Part shown: positions 7,731-15,990 of the stretch, one piece after another
Numbering within the stretch: the first letter of the stretch is position 1
Layout: the number at the start of each line of letters is the position of its first letter
Notes under the pieces: generated by a model
Seen by the model: the letters and a program-made list of their open reading frames with translations, nothing else
Databases searched by the model: none
What the model was told of the DNA's origin: nothing
Position numbers and translations under genes: made by a program
Source: Bacteroidota bacterium
GTDB taxonomy: Bacteria > Bacteroidota > Bacteroidia > Chitinophagales > Chitinophagaceae
Direction of reading: 5' to 3'
DNA length: 64,000 nt
Assembly: GCA_005882315.1 (NCBI GenBank)
Contig: VBAR01000004.1
Coordinates: forward strand, 1-64,000

Positions 7731-8171
7731 ATGCGGTTATTTTCAATCTCATTGATAGCTCTATATATTGTTTTATCCCCCGGTTGGGAAACTGATTTTG
7801 AGTCAGCAAAGCAAAAAGCTAGCGAACAGCATAAATATATTCTCCTGAATTTTTCCGGCTCCGACTGGTGCGGTCCTTGTATCCGGATGCACAAAGAAAT
7901 TTTTGAAAGCGACGTTTTTAAAACCTATGCAGATGCTAATCTTGTTCTGCTGAATGCAGATTTCCCCCGTTTAAAAAAGAACCAACTTTCCAAAGAGCAG
8001 CAAAAGAAAAACGACTTGCTGGCGGATAAGTATAATACTAAAGGAAGTTTTCCTTTAACCGTTTTGCTGGCAGGTGATGGATCTGTTATATATTCATGGG
8101 ATGGTATGCCAGATAAAACCCCGGATCAATTCGTTAAACAGCTAAAAGAAATCATTGATGCCCGAAAATGA
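7731..8171 (+). CDS. Exported thioredoxin-like protein of the ApbE/DUF4266/DUF3570 cluster
   Basis: 146 residues from ATG 7731 (a TTG lies at 7710). The N-terminal hydrophobic stretch MRLFSISLIALYIVLSPGW looks like a signal peptide or anchor. A thioredoxin fold follows, with the redox pair W-C-G-P-C near residue 45, in the FSGSDWCGPCIRMHKEIF context typical of the Thioredoxin_7 / DUF255-like subgroup, and a cis-Pro region at SFPLTVLL. It probably reduces or isomerises disulfides in the periplasm. Its 3' end overlaps apbE by 14 nt, so the two are translationally coupled. The C-x-C pair in the DUF4266 lipoprotein encoded two genes later is a plausible client; that is inference. Confidence 0.82.
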   Translation: MRLFSISLIALYIVLSPGWETDFESAKQKASEQHKYILLNFSGSDWCGPCIRMHKEIFESDVFKTYADANLVLLNADFPRLKKNQLSKEQQKKNDLLADKYNTKGSFPLTVLLAGDGSVIYSWDGMPDKTPDQFVKQLKEIIDARK

Positions 8172-9111
8172 AACGCTGATCTTTGAGACAGGTGTTCATC
8201 GTCAGGTTTTAAAACTGATGGGCAATCGGTTTGAAATTACAGTAGTAGCTGAAGAGAAGGAATGGGCAGAGCAAATGATTGAGAAGGCAGTCAACGAGAT
8301 CAGGCGGATTGAAAGACTGCTTACCACATTTAGTGAAGATAGTCAGACCAATCTCATTAACCGTAATGCAGGCATAAAACCAGTTGAAGTTGATAGTGAG
8401 ATGTTTGATATAATCCAGCGATCAAAAAGAATTTCCGATATAACACAAGGTGCATTTGATATTACCTACGGGTCTGTAGATAAAAGTTTATGGAACTTTG
8501 ATAAAACTTTGACATCGCTGCCATCACCTGAAATTGCAAAACAATCAGTTCACCTTATCAATTATAAAAATGTACTGTTGGATGAAAACAACTGCACTGT
8601 TTTCTTAAAGGAAAAAGGAATGCGGATTGGTTTTGGTGGAATCGGGAAAGGATATGCTGCAGAAAGAGCAAAAATGATCCTGGTTGAAAATGGAGTGGAA
8701 AGCGGAATCGTCAATGCAGCCGGTGATCTTACAGCATGGGGCAATCAACCGGATGGCAAACAATGGACCATTGGTATTGCCGATCCCGATAACCGTCATC
8801 ATCCGTTTTCTTCTTTATCTATTTCAGGTATGTCGGTCGCTACTTCCGGCAATTATGAAAAGTTTGCAATAATTGATGGCAAAAGATACTCGCATACCAT
8901 CGATCCTAAAACAGGATTGCCTGTTACTGGAATTAAAAGCGTAACCATTATTTGTCCTAATGCAGAGATTGCAGATGCTATGGCCACACCAGTGATGATA
9001 ATGGGAGTAAGGGTAGGCCTAGACCTGATTAACCAGCTAAAGAACCTTGCTTGTATCATCGTTGATGATAACAATAATCTACACACATCGAAAAACATCA
9101 ATCTAAAATGA
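8158..9111 (+). CDS. apbE: FAD:protein FMN transferase (ApbE)
   Basis: 317 residues. ApbE hydrolyses FAD and attaches FMN through a phosphoester bond to Thr/Ser of target proteins. Signature segments: GGIGKGYAAERA, NAAGDLTAWG and YSHTIDPKTGLPV, plus the A-x-AD-x-M-ATPVMIMG region that binds metal and FAD. Start ATG 8158 lies inside the upstream gene (14-nt overlap) and the stop overlaps the next start (ATGA, 9108-9111). No signal peptide or lipobox is visible, although most ApbE proteins act outside the cytoplasm and no in-frame extension adds one. Either modification happens before export or the protein is translocated atypically. An obvious classical substrate (NqrB/C, RnfG/D, FMN-binding domain) is absent nearby. 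Confidence 0.92.
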   Translation: MPENETLIFETGVHRQVLKLMGNRFEITVVAEEKEWAEQMIEKAVNEIRRIERLLTTFSEDSQTNLINRNAGIKPVEVDSEMFDIIQRSKRISDITQGAFDITYGSVDKSLWNFDKTLTSLPSPEIAKQSVHLINYKNVLLDENNCTVFLKEKGMRIGFGGIGKGYAAERAKMILVENGVESGIVNAAGDLTAWGNQPDGKQWTIGIADPDNRHHPFSSLSISGMSVATSGNYEKFAIIDGKRYSHTIDPKTGLPVTGIKSVTIICPNAEIADAMATPVMIMGVRVGLDLINQLKNLACIIVDDNNNLHTSKNINLK

Positions 9112-9347
9112 GTAACCAGAAAAGTAAAAAGAAAATCGCTATGCAGGCCACGGCTGCAGTAACAGCAGCGTTGGTGCTTGCCTCCTGTTCTTCTGTTAAG
9201 GAGTACCAGAAGAACCGTCTAAATGATTCAGAAATGGTTTTGGGCAGCCGTAAAATTCAAAAAACGGAAACAAGTTTTCAGTCTTATCGTGAAGGCGCCT
9301 CTGGCGCAAATGGCGGAAAAACGGGTGGCGGTTGTGGTTGTAATTGA
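9108..9347 (+). CDS. DUF4266 lipoprotein with C-terminal GGGCGCN
   Basis: 79 residues. A lysine-rich N-terminus and hydrophobic segment end in the lipobox L-A-S-C (Cys27), so it is a lipoprotein. The conserved body has VKEYQKNRLNDSEM, then YREGASGANGG and the terminal GGGCGCN with Cys76 and Cys78. I recognise this as DUF4266, a family repeatedly encoded beside ApbE and DUF3570. Its biochemical function is unknown to me. The C-G-C end suggests metal binding or thiol chemistry. The G-A-S at residues 63-65 partially resembles the ApbE acceptor pattern (S/T-G-A-S/T) but lacks the first S/T. Start overlaps the apbE stop by 4 nt, and 25 nt separate it from the DUF3570 gene. Confidence 0.85.
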   Translation: MSNQKSKKKIAMQATAAVTAALVLASCSSVKEYQKNRLNDSEMVLGSRKIQKTETSFQSYREGASGANGGKTGGGCGCN

Positions 9348-9372
9348 TCTTTTTATTTTTTAAAACCAATTC

Positions 9373-10581
9373 ATGAAGAAATTTTGTTTATCTATTGTCG
9401 GTGTATTTCTGATACTATTCTCAGGCTTTGCTCAAAACACACCGAAAGATTCTTCGCAGTATAAACCCAAGAAACTGACATTTGAAGAAGCGAATTTTGT
9501 CTCCAGCTATTATAATCAAACAGGAAATAATTCTGCTGTCACAGGTGGCATTGGCACCGAAAAGCTTTCCGATCTGTCGGGTTCAGTTGATGTGAAGTTT
9601 TTTAAATACGATCGTAAACTGCGTAAAAATAACTTTGATTTTGAGATCGGCATTGATCACTATACTTCAGCATCTTCCGATAAGATCAATCCTGCATCTA
9701 TTTCTTCAGCTTCACATTCTGATACACGGATTTATCCTTCATTGAATTGGACAAGGGAGAATGAAACTAAAGGAACAACGATTGGAGCCGGTATTTCAGC
9801 ATCTTCCGAGTTTGACTATAAATCACTAGGATTGAATTTGAATTTTGCAAAAAAGACGGCCGATAAGAATGGCGAATTTTCTGCCAGACTACAGGGCTAT
9901 CTTGATAATTTAAAAATCATTTTACCGGTTGAGTTAAGGCCTCCGGCCGATCAGAATGATGACATAGATGAAAATAGTTACCCAACGGAAAAAAGAAATT
10001 CATTCAGCGGGTCGTTCTCATATTCGCAGATCATAAACCAGCGATTGCAGATCATGTTCATAGCAGACCTGATCTATCAACAAGGATATTTAGGTCTTCC
10101 TTTTCATCGAGTGTATTTCGATAACAATGTGGTGAAAGTTGAAAATCTTCCGGACACACGTTTGAAAATTCCGTTGGGTTTCAGGGCTAATTATTTTATT
10201 GGAGACAAAGTGATCATCCGGAGTTTTTACCGCTATTATAAAGATGACTGGGGATTGTCAGCGCATACTATTGACCTGGAGACACCGATTAAGATCACTC
10301 CCTTCTTTTCAATTACTCCTTTTTACAGGTATTATAACCAGACTGCTGTTGATTATTTCCAGCCATATCATACTCATAAAGCAGCCGATCAGTATTACAC
10401 AAGCAATTATGATCTGTCCAAATTCAGCAGCAATTTCTTTGGTGCAGGTTTCAGGGTAGCACCGCCAAACGGTGTGTTTGGTAGCAAACATGTCAATATG
10501 CTTGAGCTAAGGTACGGTCGCTATAGCAGGAGTAATGGCTTGCAGTCAAATGCTATTTCATTGCATTTAAAGTTCAAATAG
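9373..10581 (+). CDS. DUF3570 outer-membrane beta-barrel-like protein
   Basis: 402 residues with a signal peptide (MKKFCLSIVGVFLILFSGFAQ). The mature part has alternating hydrophobic/aromatic strands, many YY/FYRYY patches and ends in a strand LHLKFK, as expected for an outer-membrane barrel. I assign DUF3570 from the context and from the DUF4266/ApbE neighbours, plus segments such as GANYFIGDKVIIRSFYRYYKDDWG-like strands and a PYHTHKAADQYYTS loop. Last gene of the four-gene operon (thioredoxin-like, ApbE, DUF4266, DUF3570), followed by a strong terminator. The operon as a whole looks like an envelope redox or metal-handling module. The role of the barrel is not established. Confidence 0.83.
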   Translation: MKKFCLSIVGVFLILFSGFAQNTPKDSSQYKPKKLTFEEANFVSSYYNQTGNNSAVTGGIGTEKLSDLSGSVDVKFFKYDRKLRKNNFDFEIGIDHYTSASSDKINPASISSASHSDTRIYPSLNWTRENETKGTTIGAGISASSEFDYKSLGLNLNFAKKTADKNGEFSARLQGYLDNLKIILPVELRPPADQNDDIDENSYPTEKRNSFSGSFSYSQIINQRLQIMFIADLIYQQGYLGLPFHRVYFDNNVVKVENLPDTRLKIPLGFRANYFIGDKVIIRSFYRYYKDDWGLSAHTIDLETPIKITPFFSITPFYRYYNQTAVDYFQPYHTHKAADQYYTSNYDLSKFSSNFFGAGFRVAPPNGVFGSKHVNMLELRYGRYSRSNGLQSNAISLHLKFK

Positions 10582-10603
10582 GGAACATTTTTAATATCAC
10601 TTT

Positions 10604-10640
10604 AAAAATAAACCCCGCTGATTGCGGGGTTTATTTTTTC
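10604..10640. terminator. Bidirectional terminator between DUF3570 gene and queA
   Basis: Stem AAATAAACCCCGC / GCGGGGTTTATTT (10606-10618 and 10624-10636) with a TGATT loop and a T-run; the A-run on the other side gives a T-run for queA on the minus strand. Confidence 0.9.
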
Positions 10641-10671
10641 CTAATCTTTTATGATCTAAAAAATCGTAGTC

Positions 10672-11721
10672 TTAAATTATCACCAACGCATCTCCATAAC
10701 TGAAAAAACGATACTTGTCTTTAATTGCTTTTTTATAAGCCTCCATTGTGAGTTCATAACCGGCAAAAGCACAAGTCATGATCAGCAAGCTTGTTTTTGG
10801 TAAATGGAAATTGGTGATCAGTGAGTCTGCAATATTAAATTCATACGGCGGATGAATAAACATATTCGTCCAACCTTCTGATGGCTTCAATAATTTTTGA
10901 GCGGTAAAAGAAGATTCAAGACAACGCATCGTTGTAGTACCAACAGAACAGATACGGTGGCCATATTCTCTTGCACGATTTACAATTTTGCAAGCCGTGT
11001 CATCAATGCGGTAATATTCTGCATCCATTTTATGCTTGCTCAGGTCTTCCACCTCTATCGGGCGGAAAGTGCCGAGGCCGGTATGCAGTGTTACTTCCGC
11101 GAAACGAATACCTTTTATCTCCAGGCGTTTGATTAATTCACGACTGAAATGCAAACCTGCAGTTGGTGCTGCTACAGCTCCTTCGTGTTTTGCATAAACA
11201 GTTTGATAACGTTCTTTATCTTCTTCATCAGGTTTACGCTTGATATATTTTGGTAAAGGAGTTTCCCCTAGTTTTTCCAATTGTGCACGGAACTCTTCCT
11301 CACTGCTTTCCCAGAGAAAACGGATAGTACGGCCGCGGCTCGTAGTATTGTCAATAACTTCTGCCACCAGTTCTTCCTGTTCGCCAAAATAGAGCTTGTT
11401 ACCCACACGGATCTTACGGGCCGGGTCAACAATAACATCCCAAAGGCGGTTAGGCTTATTTAATTCACGCAACAAGAATACTTCGATCTTGGCACCGGTC
11501 TTTTCCTTACGGCCATACATTCTTGCCGGAAATACCTTAGTGTTGTTTACCACAAATGCATCCTTATCATCAAAATAATCAAGGATGTCGCGGAAATGCT
11601 TATTCTCCATCTGGCCTGTATGCCTGTGTACAACCATCATACGGGCATCTTCACGTCTTTTGGTGGGGGTTTGGGCGATAAGGTTCAAAGGGAGGTCGAA
11701 ACGGAACTGTGATAACTTCAT
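10672..11721 (-). CDS. queA: S-adenosylmethionine:tRNA ribosyltransferase-isomerase
   Basis: 349 residues, full length. QueA transfers and isomerises the ribosyl moiety of SAM onto preQ1-tRNA to form epoxyqueuosine at the wobble position of GUN anticodons. Family segments visible: [19 protein letters not shown] at the start, the [13 protein letters not shown] loop, [26 protein letters not shown] and [12 protein letters not shown]. No other queuosine genes are in the window. Upstream lies an exact -7 box (11866-11873, minus strand) with a 144-nt leader that folds into several hairpins, so post-initiation control is possible. Confidence 0.96.
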   Translation of the reverse strand: MKLSQFRFDLPLNLIAQTPTKRREDARMMVVHRHTGQMENKHFRDILDYFDDKDAFVVNNTKVFPARMYGRKEKTGAKIEVFLLRELNKPNRLWDVIVDPARKIRVGNKLYFGEQEELVAEVIDNTTSRGRTIRFLWESSEEEFRAQLEKLGETPLPKYIKRKPDEEDKERYQTVYAKHEGAVAAPTAGLHFSRELIKRLEIKGIRFAEVTLHTGLGTFRPIEVEDLSKHKMDAEYYRIDDTACKIVNRAREYGHRICSVGTTTMRCLESSFTAQKLLKPSEGWTNMFIHPPYEFNIADSLITNFHLPKTSLLIMTCAFAGYELTMEAYKKAIKDKYRFFSYGDALVII

Positions 11722-11865
11722 CTTAAAAAATGCTTTTAGTTACTGGATTATAAGCTGTATAACGATCACCGGTTGGTGCAGAGGGGAGGTTATATTACCA
11801 TCCCGGCCTTACGGCGCCGGATTGGTTATACAGTCTGTCACAATTGCGACAGGTCTTAAAGTCGG
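11722..11865 (-). promoter_or_regulatory. Structured 5' leader of queA (candidate cis-regulatory RNA)
   Basis: The RNA from the minus strand can form four helices. A 7-bp hairpin CUGUCGC/GUGACAG with AAUU loop (11835-11852). A long-range 9-bp helix CUGUAUAAC/GUUAUACAG (11825-11833 with 11755-11763). Inside it, an 11-bp stem with one mismatch, ACCAAUCCGGC/GCCGGGAUGGU (11797-11826). A 4-bp hairpin CACC/GGUG (11767-11778). In two helices the minus-strand RNA has a G-U pair where the plus-strand RNA would have an A-C mismatch, which supports the minus strand as the functional one. I do not recognise a known riboswitch class. This leader and the GumN promoter region fill the 344-bp gap at 11722-12065. 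Confidence 0.5.
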
Positions 11866-11873
11866 CAAAGGTA
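11866..11873 (-). promoter_or_regulatory. -7 promoter box (TACCTTTG) for queA
   Basis: Plus strand CAAAGGTA, exact match to TAnnTTTG on the minus strand, 144 nt before the queA ATG. Defines the long structured leader. Confidence 0.6.
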
Positions 11874-11953
11874 AGGGTTGATAGACCAAGTTAGCGGAAA
11901 ATTTTCCCCATCATTTCCCGTTATACAAATGGTCGGGGAGGAGGGGCAGCTGA

Positions 11954-12032
11954 TATATTTGTGAAAAGCCTGTCAAATCATTTTCATTCTTTTATTTTAT
12001 GCTTTTACATCAGTTGTTGCATCTTAAATTTG
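11954..12032 (+). promoter_or_regulatory. Two candidate -7 boxes for the TraB/GumN gene
   Basis: Two exact TAnnTTTG matches precede ATG 12066: TATATTTG at 11954-11961 and TAAATTTG at 12025-12032. The second would leave a 33-nt leader, the first about 104 nt. Neither has a clear -33 TTTG. Confidence 0.45.
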
Positions 12033-12065
12033 AGTAATAAAAAAATTACGAACCAACAACCAATA

Positions 12066-15000
12066 ATGAAAAAACTAATTGTTTTCGTTTCTGCGGTTAT
12101 CATTTCCTTATCTACTTTGGCACAAAAAAAACCTAAACCAGGAAAATATCCCAGCTTGCTTTGGGAAATTACCGGTAAAGGATTGAAAAAGCCATCTTAT
12201 CTATTCGGCACAATGCATGTAAGCAGCAAGATCGCATTTCATCTGTCCGATTCTTTTTATCTCGGTATAAAAAATGCAGATGTTGTAGCACTTGAAACAA
12301 ACCCTGAAAGTTGGCAGGAGGATATGGATAAATATGAAATGGAAAGTGGCCAGGGTTATCAGACAGCTGCTTCCCGGTTTGGCAATTATATAGGAGTGCC
12401 TGATGATTTTCTTACCATTAGTACACTGAAGTTTTATAAGTATGATACAAAAATTGAAAATGCATTATCAAGTAACCCATCCGTAATTAATAGTCTTCTT
12501 TACCGTACTTACGGTGATGATGAAGCTGATTTTGAGGAAGACACTTACCTTGATATGTATATTTATCAATGCGGAAAACGTTGGGGTAAAAAAGTGACAG
12601 GTGTAGAACACTATGAAGAAAGTATGCGGCTGATGATGGAAGCTTACAAAGATGCAGGAAAGGATAAGACACCGCAAAAAGAAAGAAGCGATGATTATGA
12701 TAGCGATTATAGTCCCGGGAAATTGCAGGAGGCTTATCGTAACGGGAATCTTGATCAACTGGATTCAATCAATAAACTGAGCAGTTATTCAGCTGCATTT
12801 GATGAGAAATTTTTGTACCGCAGAAACGAGATACAGGCAGATGGTATCGACTCCATTATTAGATCCGGAGCAACACTTTTTGTGGGTGTTGGAGCCGCAC
12901 ACCTGCCGGGTGAAAGAGGCGTGATTGAAATACTAAGAAAGAGAGGATATAAGCTCCGTGCTATTAAAATACAGGAACGTGACAGCAAGCATAAAGAAAT
13001 TGTTGAAAAGCTTCGTGTGCCGGTTACATTCAAAACTGAAGTTTCAGAAGATGGATTTTTTAAAGTAGATATTCCTGGAAAATTTCATAAAGCAGATATT
13101 GGCGAGTCTGTTGATCTGCGCCAGTATGCAGATATGGCAAACGGAAGTTATTATATGGTGACAAGGCTAATGACTAACGCATGGCTTTGGAACCATTCAT
13201 CGGATGAAGCTTTTCGAAGAGTGGATAGTTTGCTATATGAGAATATACCGGGGAAAATTATTTCAAAAACTCCGATCGTAAAAAATGGCTACAAAGGTTT
13301 TGAGATTATCAATCGTACACGCAGGGGAGACATGCAGCATTACCAGATTTTTGTAACACCTTTTGAGATCTTATTTTTCAAAATAAGTGGTTCAGGGGAT
13401 TATGTAAAGAATGGAACAGAAGCGCAGAAATTTTTTAACAGCATCCATTTAAAAGAATATAAAAACGGGGGTATAAAATATTCCCCGCCTTACGGTGGAT
13501 TTAAAGTCGAGTTGCCACATGAGCCTTATATAGGTAACGATGGAAGTTGGATCTATGATGCAGAGGATAAAACGTCGGGTACGCATTACCGTATCATCCG
13601 TACTGATATCAGCAATTATAGTTTTGTAGAAGAAGACAGTTTTGATCTTTCCTTGATGGAAGAAAGTTTTGGGTCATCAGAATTCATCGCAAGAACTTTA
13701 TCAAGAAAATTTGTAAACCATAAAGGTTATCCGGCACTTGAATGTAAGTTTAAAGACAAGGACAGTTCATTATTCATTACCCGATTTATCATCCGCGGTC
13801 CGCATTATTACACACTCGTGGCACATGGTAAAAATGAGACACCGAAAATGCAATCCTTTATCAATTCATTCGAACTATTGCCTTATAATTATAATGCAGC
13901 TAAAGAAAGAGTTGATACCTCATTGTATTTCAAAGTAAAGTCACCTGTTTACCCTGAGGATAAAAAAATTAAGCTGGATAATATGGGTAATGGCGGATGG
14001 TTCCGCAATTACGACGATGAAGGTGAGGCAGATGAATCGGAAAAAGGTAAACTGGAATCAGGAGTTTATAGGAACAAAATGATTCAAAATGACACCACAG
14101 GCGAAAAGATATATGTTACTTTTTTTAGAAATTCAAAATACGCATACTATAGTGATTCGATCTGGCTGGAGTTAGATAACAAGGGGCTGACCGATTTTGA
14201 CAGCAGTTGGATCATCCGCTATAAAAATAAAACTGAGTTACCAAATAAAATGAAAGTTTGGGAAGTACAGGTATCTGATTCGGGAAGCAGCCGTATGCTC
14301 TGGGGCAAATCATTTTATAAGGATGGAGTTGGGTTTTCAATCGTTACACAAACGGATACACTGAGTAAACCCAGTGCTTTTATTAAAACTTTCTTTGAAA
14401 CATTTACACCGGCAGATACATTAAAAGGACTCAATCCGTTTGAAAAGAAAACTAAGATCTTTTTTGATGATATGTTCAGCAGTGACAGTGTAGTGGTTAA
14501 AAGAGCTTACAGGAATCTTTCATCTATGGATTTTGATTCTGCCGATCTGCCGCAACTTAAAAAAGCTATATCCCGGATGAACTGGGATATGAAAAAATAC
14601 CTGGACAGTAAAAAAGAGCTGATTGAAAAAATTGGCGAAATAAAAAATACGGTAGCAACAGATTACCTGAAAGAACTGTACTATGCAGCAGGTGATACGG
14701 TGGAATTACAGTATACCATATTGGAGGCTATACTTCAACACAAGACAGATCATGCATATAAAATGTTCAGGGATATCGTAACAGCCGATCCGCCTGTATT
14801 GAACGTAGGTGATAATAACTATAGCTATGATATTACCAATTATAGTGTGTATTCAGGCGGCAGGACGGGACGTAGCAGTGGCATGTCTTTCAGTTATTTT
14901 AATGGTAAGTTCTTTGATGAGTTAACCGATACACTGGAGCTTACACGTACTATTTTACCTGACCTGTTACCATTGATCAACCTTGATGATTATGAAAAGC

Positions 15001-15932
15001 CAATGATGGACCTGCTGGGGCAAATGGTGGACAGTAACCTGGTGAAGCCTAAGGATTATGAAATTTACTTCAGCAAATTCCTGGTCGAGGCAAAACAGTT
15101 ATTAAAAAAGCAAGCTATTGCTGAAAAGAAACGTTTGATTGAGAAAGAAGAAAACAAAAAAGAAGCTAAGGAGGATTATGGTTATCGAACAAATGCGGAT
15201 GCAGGTTTTGGTAATGCGGAACTTGAAACTTATGCAAAGCTGTTGTTGCCATTTGCAGAAACAAATAGTTCAGTAAAACCGGTACTTGACCAAATGTTGA
15301 ATTCAAATGATAAGAAACTGAAGTATCATACTTTGTTGCTTTTAATTGAGCATAAGAAAAACTACCCGGATACGATGATCAGTTATTTTGCCAAGCAAGA
15401 TGAATATCGTTATGATCTCTATGATGAATTAAAGAAAATGAAACGACTGGATCTTTTCCCTGATTCGTTCAATACGCATATTTCATTGGGAAAAAGCCGA
15501 ATATTACTCGAAAACTCATATGGCAAGCCAGATTCTGTTTTATACCTTGATCGTTTACCGGTAGAATACAAGGGCAAAAAAGGCTTTGTTTATTTCTTCA
15601 AAGTAAAACCTAAGAAAGATGATGGTTTCTGGAAAATAGCGACAGTAGGCCTTGTACCAGAAGATCCCCAAAAATTCGAGTTTGAAACTGATAAGTTGGA
15701 GTGGCCATATTTTCCTACAATTTCGAATATCTATTCAAGATTGCCATCGTATAACAGTTATAATTTTACCCGGATAACTGACACTAAAATAAAAGAGGAT
15801 GAACCCTTGCAGGGACAGTTAAGCAAGATCCTGAAGAAGTTGCTCTACTCAAAAAGAAAAAGTGCCAAAAAATTTTACAATGATGAGGATGAAGAAGGGT
15901 TAGGAAGAAACCGGAACTATGAGAATGATTAA
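12066..15932 (+). CDS. Very large exported TraB/GumN-domain protein
   Basis: 1288 residues from ATG 12066 (an upstream GTG at 11961 would only add a non-signal-like extension). MKKLIVFVSAVIISLSTLAQ is a signal peptide. Residues about 25-310 form a TraB/GumN domain: LLWEITGKGLKKPSYLFGTMHV, a VVALETNPESW segment and, at its end, FVGVGAAHLPGERGVIEILRKRGYK. Such domains resemble Tiki-type metalloproteases with a GTxH motif, here G-T-M-H. The remaining roughly 970 residues are unlike anything I can name: beta-rich stretches to about residue 780, then helical, HEAT-like segments (for example VATDYLKELYYAAGDTVELQ) and a basic/acidic tail. GumN proteins are usually about 300 residues, so the size is unusual. 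Single gene, terminator follows. Confidence 0.75.
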   Translation: MKKLIVFVSAVIISLSTLAQKKPKPGKYPSLLWEITGKGLKKPSYLFGTMHVSSKIAFHLSDSFYLGIKNADVVALETNPESWQEDMDKYEMESGQGYQTAASRFGNYIGVPDDFLTISTLKFYKYDTKIENALSSNPSVINSLLYRTYGDDEADFEEDTYLDMYIYQCGKRWGKKVTGVEHYEESMRLMMEAYKDAGKDKTPQKERSDDYDSDYSPGKLQEAYRNGNLDQLDSINKLSSYSAAFDEKFLYRRNEIQADGIDSIIRSGATLFVGVGAAHLPGERGVIEILRKRGYKLRAIKIQERDSKHKEIVEKLRVPVTFKTEVSEDGFFKVDIPGKFHKADIGESVDLRQYADMANGSYYMVTRLMTNAWLWNHSSDEAFRRVDSLLYENIPGKIISKTPIVKNGYKGFEIINRTRRGDMQHYQIFVTPFEILFFKISGSGDYVKNGTEAQKFFNSIHLKEYKNGGIKYSPPYGGFKVELPHEPYIGNDGSWIYDAEDKTSGTHYRIIRTDISNYSFVEEDSFDLSLMEESFGSSEFIARTLSRKFVNHKGYPALECKFKDKDSSLFITRFIIRGPHYYTLVAHGKNETPKMQSFINSFELLPYNYNAAKERVDTSLYFKVKSPVYPEDKKIKLDNMGNGGWFRNYDDEGEADESEKGKLESGVYRNKMIQNDTTGEKIYVTFFRNSKYAYYSDSIWLELDNKGLTDFDSSWIIRYKNKTELPNKMKVWEVQVSDSGSSRMLWGKSFYKDGVGFSIVTQTDTLSKPSAFIKTFFETFTPADTLKGLNPFEKKTKIFFDDMFSSDSVVVKRAYRNLSSMDFDSADLPQLKKAISRMNWDMKKYLDSKKELIEKIGEIKNTVATDYLKELYYAAGDTVELQYTILEAILQHKTDHAYKMFRDIVTADPPVLNVGDNNYSYDITNYSVYSGGRTGRSSGMSFSYFNGKFFDELTDTLELTRTILPDLLPLINLDDYEKPMMDLLGQMVDSNLVKPKDYEIYFSKFLVEAKQLLKKQAIAEKKRLIEKEENKKEAKEDYGYRTNADAGFGNAELETYAKLLLPFAETNSSVKPVLDQMLNSNDKKLKYHTLLLLIEHKKNYPDTMISYFAKQDEYRYDLYDELKKMKRLDLFPDSFNTHISLGKSRILLENSYGKPDSVLYLDRLPVEYKGKKGFVYFFKVKPKKDDGFWKIATVGLVPEDPQKFEFETDKLEWPYFPTISNIYSRLPSYNSYNFTRITDTKIKEDEPLQGQLSKILKKLLYSKRKSAKKFYNDEDEEGLGRNRNYEND

Positions 15933-15957
15933 ATAAAAACGAATACTCTTTTTTATA

Positions 15958-15990
15958 ACTAACCGCTGAATTATTCAGCGGTTTTTTTAT
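15958..15990. terminator. Terminator after the TraB/GumN gene
   Basis: Perfect 10-bp stem AACCGCTGAA / TTCAGCGGTT (15961-15970 and 15974-15983), TTA loop, then a T-run on the plus strand. It sits at the end of the convergent ABC ATPase gene. Confidence 0.88.

Noticed and set aside
11755-11833. A tRNA-like or known-riboswitch reading of the queA leader
   Set aside because: Helix lengths and loops do not make a cloverleaf, there is no T-loop sequence, and no conserved preQ1, SAM, TPP, FMN or cobalamin core is present; kept only as an uncharacterised structured leader.
11585-11881. 98-aa frame opposite the queA start and leader
   Set aside because: Overlaps queA coding and the structured leader, no recognisable protein features.
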